Assembly (NCBI RefSeq): GCF_001598335.1
Contig: NZ_BCYT01000010.1
Coordinates: 32,052 to 96,051 of the forward strand
Length of the DNA stretch: 64,000 nt
Origin: Sphingobium abikonense NBRC 16140
GTDB taxonomy: Bacteria > Pseudomonadota > Alphaproteobacteria > Sphingomonadales > Sphingomonadaceae
Direction of reading: 5' to 3'
The position numbers and the translations under genes were made by a program. Of the stretch, positions 48,141 through 55,360 are shown one piece after another; the stretch's first letter is position 1; each line of letters opens with the position of its first letter. The notes below the pieces were generated by a model that searched no databases, had not been told where the DNA came from, and saw only the letters and a list, made by a program, of their open reading frames with translations.

Positions 48141-49593
48141 TATTAGTTCGCACCAGTTCCCGATACCAGTTCGCCGACAGCTTTGGCGTCCTTTTCTGCG
48201 TCTTGAAATCGACATGGTGGATGCCGAACAGCTTGGTATAGCCATCCTCCCATTCGAAATTGTCCATCAGGCTCCAGACAAAATAGCCCTTGATCGGCAA
48301 GCCTTCGCGCGCAGCGCGCTGAAGATGCGTGATGTAGTTGCGCAGATACATGACCCGGTCGGCATCATAGACGCGTCCATCCGCTGAAAGCTGATCGTCG
48401 GTCGAGCAGCCATTTTCCGAGATATACATGGCCTTGGGCTTCCACATCTCATGGATGGCGCGAATGCCCCAGTAAATGACTTCCGGACTGACATAGAGCC
48501 AGGGGGACGCCATGCGCGGCGACTGCGGCAGTCGGGGCAATATGTCATAACCGCCCGGCTTTGAGCCATCGGCACGAACGGTGTTACCGGTATAGACATT
48601 GATCGACAGGAAATCGAGCGGACTGCCGATTGCCCGCATATCGCCGGCCTTGACCATAGGCGCGTCCTTGCCCTGCGCTGCGAGATAGGTGTCGCGATAG
48701 GCCCCTTCCATGATTGCGGTCAGGAACATGGCATTTTCTTCCCGCACCGCGCGCTTGACCGCTTCAATATGGTCGGTTGTCTCGATGGCGGGCACGTAGA
48801 TGTTGGGATTATCGGCTATGCCGACCTGTGTGCCCGACTTGGCGGCTGCGCGGATCGCCTGCACGCCCAGCCCGTGGGCCAGAACGCCATGATGGCGCAC
48901 CTGGTTGACCTCTTTCATCGGTAGCTTGAGGCCAGGCGCCTTGCCGCCGGTCATGTAGCTCAGATCCGTGAAACAGCGCAGTTCATTGACCGTCATGATA
49001 TGCTTGACGCGATCGCTGAGACGCGCCGTCATATAGCTGGCATAGTCGGCAAAGGCATAGGCGGTATCCCGGTTCTGCCAACCGCCGGGCAGCGCATGGG
49101 GCAAGTCCCAGTGGAACAGGGTAACATGCGGCGTGATGCCGGCGGCCAGCAACGCGTCGACCAACCGGTCATAATAAGCCATGCCCTTGGCATTGGGTTG
49201 CCCCCTGCCATCGGGGAAGATGCGCGACCAGGCGATGGAGAAGCGATAGGCCTTGACCCCCAGGGCCTTCAAAAGGGCGATATCCTCCTGATAGCGATGA
49301 TAGCTGTCGCACGCGACGTCGCCGGTATCGCCATTGGCAACCTTTCCAGGCGTGTGCGAAAAAATATCCCAATTAGTGAGCCCGCGCCCATCTTCCTTGA
49401 CCGCCCCTTCGATCTGATAAGCCGCGGTCGCGGCACCCCACAGGAAATTGTCCGGGAAAGCGAGCGGATCGAGAGGGCCGGTCGTCGCAGCTGCGCCCGT
49501 TTGCGCGCGCGCGCCGACAGATCCGGTGAGCGATGCCCCGAGCGCTGCCGCGCCCAACCCCAGGCCCAGATCGCGGCGGTTGATGCCAGTCAT
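48130..49593 (-). CDS. Tat-exported GH1 beta-glucosidase
   Basis: 487 residues; AGGAG is 9 nt upstream of ATG 49593. A twin-arginine signal (NRRDLGLGLGAAALGASL, cut near residue 30 after RAQ) marks export as a folded protein, unusual for GH1. The barrel starts FPDNFLWGAATAAYQIEGA. The acid/base Glu is in TVNELRCF, where the family's usual NEP has become NEL. The nucleophile Glu is in YISENGCS (ENG kept). The C-terminal aglycone-site motif WSLMDNFEWEDGY is intact. It hydrolyses beta-glucosides such as cellobiose. It begins 12 bp after the GH31 stop and is transcribed with it. Confidence 0.93.
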   Translation of the reverse strand: MTGINRRDLGLGLGAAALGASLTGSVGARAQTGAAATTGPLDPLAFPDNFLWGAATAAYQIEGAVKEDGRGLTNWDIFSHTPGKVANGDTGDVACDSYHRYQEDIALLKALGVKAYRFSIAWSRIFPDGRGQPNAKGMAYYDRLVDALLAAGITPHVTLFHWDLPHALPGGWQNRDTAYAFADYASYMTARLSDRVKHIMTVNELRCFTDLSYMTGGKAPGLKLPMKEVNQVRHHGVLAHGLGVQAIRAAAKSGTQVGIADNPNIYVPAIETTDHIEAVKRAVREENAMFLTAIMEGAYRDTYLAAQGKDAPMVKAGDMRAIGSPLDFLSINVYTGNTVRADGSKPGGYDILPRLPQSPRMASPWLYVSPEVIYWGIRAIHEMWKPKAMYISENGCSTDDQLSADGRVYDADRVMYLRNYITHLQRAAREGLPIKGYFVWSLMDNFEWEDGYTKLFGIHHVDFKTQKRTPKLSANWYRELVRTNRLV

Positions 49594-49605
49594 GCCAATA
49601 GCTCC

Positions 49606-51942
49606 TTATTGACCCATGATCTGGACCAGGCCCTTGATTGCCTGACCGCTCGGTAGCGTCGTCTTGCTGCTGAGTGACCGGCCCTGGTCGTTCCAGACTA
49701 GATCTGCCTTCACGCCGCCCTTCCGATAGGCGTTGGTCTTGCCATCGTCATCATACAGGGTGAAGCGAGCGTCCGCGCCGGGATAGACCCGGATCGCTTC
49801 GAGCGCCTGGCGTTCCGCCGTGCTTTTCACCTGAACACCCATGGGGATGATCGACCCTGCCTTGATGAAGAGCGGCATGCGATGGATCGGCGCCGCCACT
49901 TCGATCGTCCGGCCGCCTTCGTAACGCTGGTTGGTCCAATAATCATACCAGGCCGTGCCCGCCGGCAGGTAGACAGGGCGCTTGGTCTGGCCCTGCTCCG
50001 TGACCGGCGCGACCAGGAAAGCGGGGCCGAACATATATTGGTCGCCGATTGTCGCGGCCTTGGGATCATTGGGAAAATCCATGAAGAGCGCGCGCATGAA
50101 GGGGGCGCCGCTGTCATAGGTGTGGCGTCCCAGCGAATAGATATAGGGCATCAATGTGTAGCGCAGCCGCAGCCAGTCCGCCAGAATCGGCTCCGCCGCC
50201 TTGCCGTAGGTCCATAGCTCCGTGTCTGGCCGCTGCCCATGGATGCGCAGGGTGGGCGTGAAGACGCTATATTGGAACCAACGAACGAACAATTCCGGAT
50301 AATCGACATAGTCCATGCCGGCAGCGGTCATGCCGGCGGGATCGATCAACACGGGCGCCTGCGGTGGCGGACCCTTGGGCCATTGCCATCCGCCGATATC
50401 GCTACCCCAGTAGGCAAGGCCGGACGCAGTATAATTAAGCCCGGTCGGCACCTGTCGCCGCAACGCTTCCCACGTCGATTTGACGTCCGACGACCAGAAC
50501 AGCCCGCCATTGCGCTGCGCGCCAAGATAAGCGGCGCGCGCCAGTATCATGTTGCGGAAATCCGGGCGATCGCGGGCGGATCCTTCGGCGACGCCACCTG
50601 TATGAACCAGTGGGAAGAAATTGCGGTAGCGGTCGCCCGAGCCGATCGAGAAGAAATAGCCCTCCGGGATCACATCCGGTTCGGTTTCGTCCAGCCACAG
50701 CCAGTCAAAGCCTTCAGACACGATATTGTCGCGGATCTTGCTCCAGAACCAGGCGCGCGCCTCAGGGTTCGTGCTGTCGATCAGCGCACCGGCCCGGTCG
50801 TAGCGAACGGGCAGGCCATCGACCGGATTGCCGTCCTTGTCCTTGAGCAGCCATCCCTTGGCCGCCAGCATGTCGAAATAGCGGGATTCCCGCTCGAAAC
50901 GCGGCCACACACTGATGATAGAGCGCATCCCCATGGCGTTGAGCTGATGGTTCATCCCCCGCGGATCGGGAAAATAGGTGCGGTCGATGTCCAGCTGCCC
51001 CATGCGGGTCCAATAGAACCAGTCGAGCACCATCACGTCGAGCGGATAGCCCCGGTCGCGATAGCCCTTGGCGACATCGAGCAATTCCTGTTGGCTTTCG
51101 TAGCGCGCCTTGCTTTGGATGAGGCCGAAGCCCGCCTTGGGCGGCAATGGGGTTTCACCGGTCAGCTTGGCATAGCCGGCGTAGATGTCGTCGGTGGTGG
51201 CGCCGGAAATGACGAAGAAGGACACGCGTTCGCCGACCTGGCTCTGCCAATGGGTGCTGCTGTGCAAACCCGGCCATATCAGCGTGCGCGCCGGATTGTC
51301 CCAGACGATGCCATAGCCCTTGTTCGTGACCATGAACGGCACACAGACGGTCTCGCCCGCCGGTGCGTCATAATAATGTTTGCAATCGATCTCCCGCCCT
51401 TTGAGATCGAGCATACCCTCCTGATTTTGTCCCAGCCCGTAATAATGTTCATCGGCCGGAGCGTCGAAACTGGCGCCGACCTTGAAGGTCTGCTCGCCAT
51501 TCACGCTGTGCGGCGCCATTTCCCAACCCGTCATTTTTGTCAGCAGCCTGCCTTGCGCATCATGGACGGACAGGGTGACAGGCGGCAGCGACGGCGCGAA
51601 ATAGCGGTCCATCTGCGGTGGCGCTTTAGGCCAGGGTTGGGGATCGACGGTGACGGTCAGCGCGGAAGACCGAAAAATATCCGCGCCTCCATCATTGCTG
51701 TGCGTCCAGCCATTGGCGTCCGATTGGGCGATCGGTCCTGGTCCGGGGGGCGCCTCCGCCAACGCCTTGTCGAGGGCAATTGTCACGCGCACGATATTGG
51801 GCGCATATGGTTCGATCGCGACGCGGCTGCCATGGCGGTCCAGCAACGCCATGGGTTCGGCGATTGCGGGCGCGGACGAACCCACGCCGGATACACCCAG
51901 CACGATCGCCGCCAGCGCTATCCCGAAACGTCGTGCCTGCAT
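49606..51942 (-). CDS. Secreted GH31 alpha-glycosidase (alpha-xylosidase/alpha-glucosidase)
   Basis: 778 residues from ATG 51942. A signal peptide covers about 1-28 (ends APAIAE). N-terminal beta-sandwich, then the barrel (about 270-610). The nucleophile Asp is in WLWLDETEPD near residue 418 and the acid/base Asp is in FWSSDVKSTWEAL near 500. Substrate-side segments include VMVLDWFYW, SDIGGWQW and WFQYSVFTPTLRIHG. These resemble alpha-xylosidases more than starch glucosidases, but I cannot separate the two. Paired with GH1 it suggests breakdown of xyloglucan-like or mixed glucosides in the periplasm. Confidence 0.92.
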   Translation of the reverse strand: MQARRFGIALAAIVLGVSGVGSSAPAIAEPMALLDRHGSRVAIEPYAPNIVRVTIALDKALAEAPPGPGPIAQSDANGWTHSNDGGADIFRSSALTVTVDPQPWPKAPPQMDRYFAPSLPPVTLSVHDAQGRLLTKMTGWEMAPHSVNGEQTFKVGASFDAPADEHYYGLGQNQEGMLDLKGREIDCKHYYDAPAGETVCVPFMVTNKGYGIVWDNPARTLIWPGLHSSTHWQSQVGERVSFFVISGATTDDIYAGYAKLTGETPLPPKAGFGLIQSKARYESQQELLDVAKGYRDRGYPLDVMVLDWFYWTRMGQLDIDRTYFPDPRGMNHQLNAMGMRSIISVWPRFERESRYFDMLAAKGWLLKDKDGNPVDGLPVRYDRAGALIDSTNPEARAWFWSKIRDNIVSEGFDWLWLDETEPDVIPEGYFFSIGSGDRYRNFFPLVHTGGVAEGSARDRPDFRNMILARAAYLGAQRNGGLFWSSDVKSTWEALRRQVPTGLNYTASGLAYWGSDIGGWQWPKGPPPQAPVLIDPAGMTAAGMDYVDYPELFVRWFQYSVFTPTLRIHGQRPDTELWTYGKAAEPILADWLRLRYTLMPYIYSLGRHTYDSGAPFMRALFMDFPNDPKAATIGDQYMFGPAFLVAPVTEQGQTKRPVYLPAGTAWYDYWTNQRYEGGRTIEVAAPIHRMPLFIKAGSIIPMGVQVKSTAERQALEAIRVYPGADARFTLYDDDGKTNAYRKGGVKADLVWNDQGRSLSSKTTLPSGQAIKGLVQIMGQ

Positions 51943-52084
51943 GCCTTTCAATCCCGTTCTCTTCGTCCAGTCGGGTCGCCGCCTTCTTGACGACCCATGA
52001 CGCTGGCGGGCCTCGAACGTTCTGCCGACAACACAGAACGACTCCTCCGCGCCGTGGCGTCTCTTGTATGTGACGGACTGCGAT

Positions 52085-52096
52085 CTTTCGCGAAAG
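52085..52096. promoter_or_regulatory. 12-bp palindrome upstream of the GH31-GH1 operon
   Basis: CTTTCGCGAAAG is perfectly symmetric, 143 bp upstream of the GH31 start. A possible operator; no regulator gene is adjacent. Confidence 0.3.
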
Positions 52097-52586
52097 TCAG
52101 CGGATAGTCGTAGGGGCCACCGACTCGGGGGACGCTGCGGCGAGTATGGCGATCACCATATTTGCGGTTGGATCGCGGCCGATGGCTGCAAATGCCAGGC
52201 AAATTGGGGAGATGTCCATGTGTGGTAAACAGCGTCGATCTTGGCAAGCATACGGCTGACTTTTGGGGTTCTCTGAAACAGTGCTGGGACTAGGCCAGCA
52301 TCTCGCATGTCACATCGCGATCATCCCCTAACTCCATCAGTTCGGCATGGGTCACGGTGGTGCGGGACTTCGTCTCAAGATTTTAGTGCGCCTCCGAACC
52401 AAGCTGATCGACGTGCCCCGCAGGTCAGGCGTCTTTTACCAAGGTCACCAAAGCGCCTTCATGGAAAGTGGCAACCGCTGCGGCTTACATGCTTACGATC
52501 AACATATTTCCTGGGTCCAATCGAAACCGCTTCCTGATCTTGCGCAGAGGTTGCATCTGCGACGAAACCTGTCGTCCCTTAGGCGG

Positions 52587-52790
52587 CTAAGCCGGCCGCC
52601 GTCGTGAGAAACTGGGACGGGGGTATGTCGTTCCCGAGCAAGGCTCATCGACAATCTTGCTCGGGCCGACATCTGCATAGTAGTCGAAGGCGATCGTCAG
52701 GCCGTATGTGCGCGGTGGTTTGACGAAGCCATCATAGTTCAAAATCTGATGGCGGGCGCTGATGTGCCCGCCATCCATAAAAACTGACAT
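52587..52790 (-). pseudogene. Possible remnant of a TBDR C-terminus
   Basis: The frame reads ILNYDGFVKPPRTYGLTIAFDYY near its middle; the PPRTYGLTIAFDY part (residues about 27-39) matches the last barrel strand of oligosaccharide TBDRs (PRTYGLxxxY/F). A normal receptor stops right after the final aromatic; here the frame runs on for some 28 unrelated residues (ADVGPSKIVDEP onward). A stop codon lies immediately upstream of the first ATG, so nothing of the barrel precedes it. This looks like a deleted receptor gene with a frameshifted end. Chance similarity of a short motif cannot be excluded. Confidence 0.4.
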
Positions 52791-53362
52791 TCAGAGATTA
52801 ACATAAGACATATTATCAATTATCTATCATTTGGAATGGCAAGGTTCAGGCTTCGGAACTTTTCCGTCCTTATGCCGCCACCCCATCGGGCGATTACGGC
52901 GCATTCCCTTCGAGCAGCGGCAGAGGCGAACTCCTTTTCGGTCGCCGGCATTGCGCCGATCGGGTGCCGCTAGATGTATCTCGCTATGATCCTGCAAAAT
53001 CTCTTCTTACGTCTGCGGCGCGCGAGGTCACTTAGGCTGCGCTGCTCCAGCGGCGGCTTCGAAGATCGATCCGATGATGCCTAAAAATAACCTGCCCCAA
53101 CGGGTTTTCGAAGCAGGAACCCTACCGACTGAAGCGAGGGTTCATCCTCCTTTACGATTTATTAGCGGCTCTGCCGCCGGCCGCATCCGAATATCTTGTC
53201 CCGTGGGCTGGCATCCTGTCCGATCCGCCTCCCGCCATGTGTTAGGGGTTCGACGCAGGGTCGCCAATGTGGCGCCGCATTTGGCTGTATGTTGGCGTAA
53301 GCCGCATTTCGCTCACGGACAAGGGCTGGCATATCGTGGTCCAGACGGGATATGCGCGATGC

Positions 53363-53794
53363 ATGACTGATCCGACCGAAGACCAGCTTGCCACGCTCGG
53401 CAATGCGTTTGAAACTTTTGCGCGTCGCCATAAGCTGGCCGACGCGCTCCGCATCGAACGGCCGCTTGCCGAACTGGACAAGGCGGTGCTGCTCTATATC
53501 GCCGAGCATGCTGGCTGTGGCCCGACCGATGTGGCTCGCTTTCTCGGCGTGCCCGCGACAACATTGTCTTCGGCGACGGACCGGCTGGTCAGGCGCGGCT
53601 TGTTGAAGCGGGAGCGGATGGAAGTCGATCGCCGCGCCGTGGCGCTCACGCTGTCCACGGACGGCAAAGCCTACGCCAGGGCGCAGGTCGAGGCCTACAG
53701 GCAGATGTATATGCTGATGCTCTCACGGCTGTCCCCCGACGAACGGGATCAATTCATCGCAATGATTACTAAGATCGTCTACGACGATAGTTGA
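53363..53794 (+). CDS. MarR-family regulator next to the molybdenum hydroxylase
   Basis: 143 residues from ATG 53363; an in-frame start further upstream adds residues without homology. The winged HTH: ELDKAVLLYIAEHAGCGPTDVARFLGVPATTLSSATDRLVRRGLLKRER in shorter pieces at about residues 37-85, with the wing EVDRRAVALTLS. The C-terminal helices resemble MarR dimerisation helices. It is 73 bp upstream of and co-oriented with the PaoABC-like genes and probably regulates them; the hydroxylase substrate or a related aldehyde or acid is the likely ligand. Confidence 0.85.
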   Translation: MTDPTEDQLATLGNAFETFARRHKLADALRIERPLAELDKAVLLYIAEHAGCGPTDVARFLGVPATTLSSATDRLVRRGLLKRERMEVDRRAVALTLSTDGKAYARAQVEAYRQMYMLMLSRLSPDERDQFIAMITKIVYDDS

Positions 53795-53818
53795 ATAGTC
53801 CGATAATCGTTGTACCTT
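53791..53818 (+). promoter_or_regulatory. Possible promoter for the molybdenum hydroxylase operon
   Basis: TTGAAT (53791-53796), 16 nt, TACCTT (53813-53818), 49 bp before the small-subunit start, overlapping the end of the marR gene. A GGAGCG ribosome site follows at about 53857. Confidence 0.3.
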
Positions 53819-53867
53819 ATGGGCGGGGCGGCCGGGTTGGCTACTCGCTAAGGAACGGAGCGACGGT

Positions 53868-54377
53868 ATGACGATATGCGTGAACGGCACTGAAGTTTCG
53901 CCGCCGGCCGACGCCAGAGTCTCGCTGCTCGATCTGTTGCGGGAGCATCTGCACCTTACCGGCACGAAGAAGGGGTGCGACCAGGGTGCCTGCGGTGCCT
54001 GCACGGTTCTTATGGATGGTGATCGCGTCCTGTCCTGTCTTACGCTAGCCGCGCAGGCGGAAGGCCGCGACGTTCGCACGGTTGAAGGGCTTCCTGGCGG
54101 GAGTGACGATCTTCACCCGTTGCAGCGCGCCTTTGTCGAGCATGACGGGCTGCAATGCGGCTATTGCACGCCCGGCCAGATCTGCTCGGCAATCGCCATG
54201 GCGGAGGAGTTGCGTCGCGGCGATCCCAGCTATGTGACCCACGATCTCACCGCGGGTACGCTGGTCGCGACGCGCGCGGAGATACGCGAGCGCATGAGTG
54301 GCAATCTTTGCCGTTGTGGTGCGCACAACGGGATCATCGACGCGATCGAGACGATGCTGGCGGAGACGGGGGCATGA
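53868..54377 (+). CDS. [2Fe-2S] small subunit of a xanthine-oxidase-family hydroxylase (PaoA-like)
   Basis: 169 residues. The plant-type ferredoxin cluster ligands are GCDQGACGACT (with a later Cys in VLSCLT), about residues 41-62. The helical second cluster has QCGYCTPGQ (about 100-108) and GNLCRCGAHNGI (about 145-156). It passes electrons from the Mo centre to FAD. E. coli PaoA has a Tat signal that sends the trimer to the periplasm; here the protein starts directly at the ferredoxin domain, so this complex should be cytoplasmic. Its stop overlaps the FAD-subunit start by 4 nt. Confidence 0.92.
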   Translation: MTICVNGTEVSPPADARVSLLDLLREHLHLTGTKKGCDQGACGACTVLMDGDRVLSCLTLAAQAEGRDVRTVEGLPGGSDDLHPLQRAFVEHDGLQCGYCTPGQICSAIAMAEELRRGDPSYVTHDLTAGTLVATRAEIRERMSGNLCRCGAHNGIIDAIETMLAETGA

Positions 54378-55360
54378 CCCCCCTGACCTACATCCGCGCC
54401 TCCGACCGCGCGGACGCCCTTGCGCGTGCCGGCAGCGACGGTCGGTTTCTGGGTGGCGGGACCAATTTGGTCGACCTCCTGCGCCAGAATGTCGAACGAG
54501 CAAGCGCGTTGGTCGACATCAGCAGCCTGGACGGTGCCATCCGCGAAAGCGAGAGCGGCGGATTGTTCATCGACGCATCGGTCAAAAATACCGCACTGGC
54601 CGCCCATCCTCTCGTCCGCAGCCGCTATCCCGTGCTTGCCCGGGCGCTGCTCGCCGGCGCCTCGGCACAAATCCGCAATATGGCGACGGTCGGGGGCAAT
54701 ATTCTCCAGCGGACACGCTGCATGTATTTCTACGATGTCGACGGGGCGCGCTGCAACAAGCGACAGCCGGGTGCCGGATGCGACGCGCTTTACGGGTTCA
54801 ACCGCTATCACGCGATTCTGGGCGCGTCGGACCAGTGTGTCGCGACCCATCCCTCCGACATGTGCGTCGCCCTCGCCATGCTCGACGCCGTGATTCATCT
54901 TTCCGGGGCGGCCGGCGAACGGCAAGTGCCGCTGACGGATTTCCATGTCTTGCCAGGGGATACGCCGCAAATAGAAACGGTGCTGAAGTCCGGCGACCTG
55001 ATTACCGCCGTCGAACTGCCGCCGCCATCGGATGCGACTGTGAACTCCGAATATCGCAAGGTGCGCGACCGCTCCAGCTACGCGTTCGCATTGATCTCCG
55101 TCGCCGGCGGCCTCGCGCTCGCCGACGGACAGGTCGCGCAGGCCCGTATTGCACTGGGCGGCGTTGCCGCCAAGCCTTGGCGGGCGCGCCGGGCGGAGCA
55201 GGCTCTGGTCGGCCGTGCCCCGACGCCCGACGCTTTCCTGGCTGCGATCCGCGAAGACCTTATCGACGCGCGGCCGCTATCGGGCAATTCCTTCAAGATC
55301 GGCCTCGTCGAACGCACTATGGTCGCCGTCCTGACCGCCCTTGCAGGAACGAATGCATGA
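54374..55360 (+). CDS. FAD-binding medium subunit with extra Fe-S cysteines (PaoB-like)
   Basis: 328 residues from ATG 54374. The FAD-binding motifs are RFLGGGTNLVDLL near residue 25 and ATVGGNILQRTRC near 105. It also has Cys residues in RCMYFYDVDGARCNKRQPGAGC and DQCVATHPSD (about 117-160), the insertion that carries a [4Fe-4S] cluster in PaoB/4-hydroxybenzoyl-CoA reductase-type subunits. That cluster gives the PaoABC subgroup identity. The C-terminal CO-dehydrogenase flavoprotein domain begins near 220 (EYRKVRDRSSYAFALIS). It overlaps both neighbours by 4 nt. Confidence 0.92.
   Translation: MTPLTYIRASDRADALARAGSDGRFLGGGTNLVDLLRQNVERASALVDISSLDGAIRESESGGLFIDASVKNTALAAHPLVRSRYPVLARALLAGASAQIRNMATVGGNILQRTRCMYFYDVDGARCNKRQPGAGCDALYGFNRYHAILGASDQCVATHPSDMCVALAMLDAVIHLSGAAGERQVPLTDFHVLPGDTPQIETVLKSGDLITAVELPPPSDATVNSEYRKVRDRSSYAFALISVAGGLALADGQVAQARIALGGVAAKPWRARRAEQALVGRAPTPDAFLAAIREDLIDARPLSGNSFKIGLVERTMVAVLTALAGTNA

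Larger units (their letters stand above)
51943..53362. other. Gene-poor 1.4-kb gap
   Basis: No confident gene. It holds the GH31 promoter region (51943 to about 52100), a 12-bp palindrome CTTTCGCGAAAG (52085-52096) and a possible operator half (GTTCTG..CAGAAC, about 52018-52046). A TBDR-like C-terminal fragment on the minus strand (52587-52790) follows, then an AT-richer stretch (52791-52850) and unclassifiable sequence up to the MarR gene. Open frames here are short and lack ribosome sites. It looks like decayed accessory DNA. Confidence 0.5.

Noticed and set aside
50239..51990. 583-residue open frame on the plus strand
   Set aside because: Antisense to the GH31 gene, whose catalytic motifs are intact.
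52320..52365. Resemblance to the conserved 5S rRNA stretch (CATGCCGAACT on the minus strand)
   Set aside because: Only a short match; the surrounding sequence does not fold into or align with 5S rRNA.
52347..52607. 86-residue plus-strand frame in the gene-poor gap
   Set aside because: No motif, no ribosome site, composition unlike neighbouring genes.
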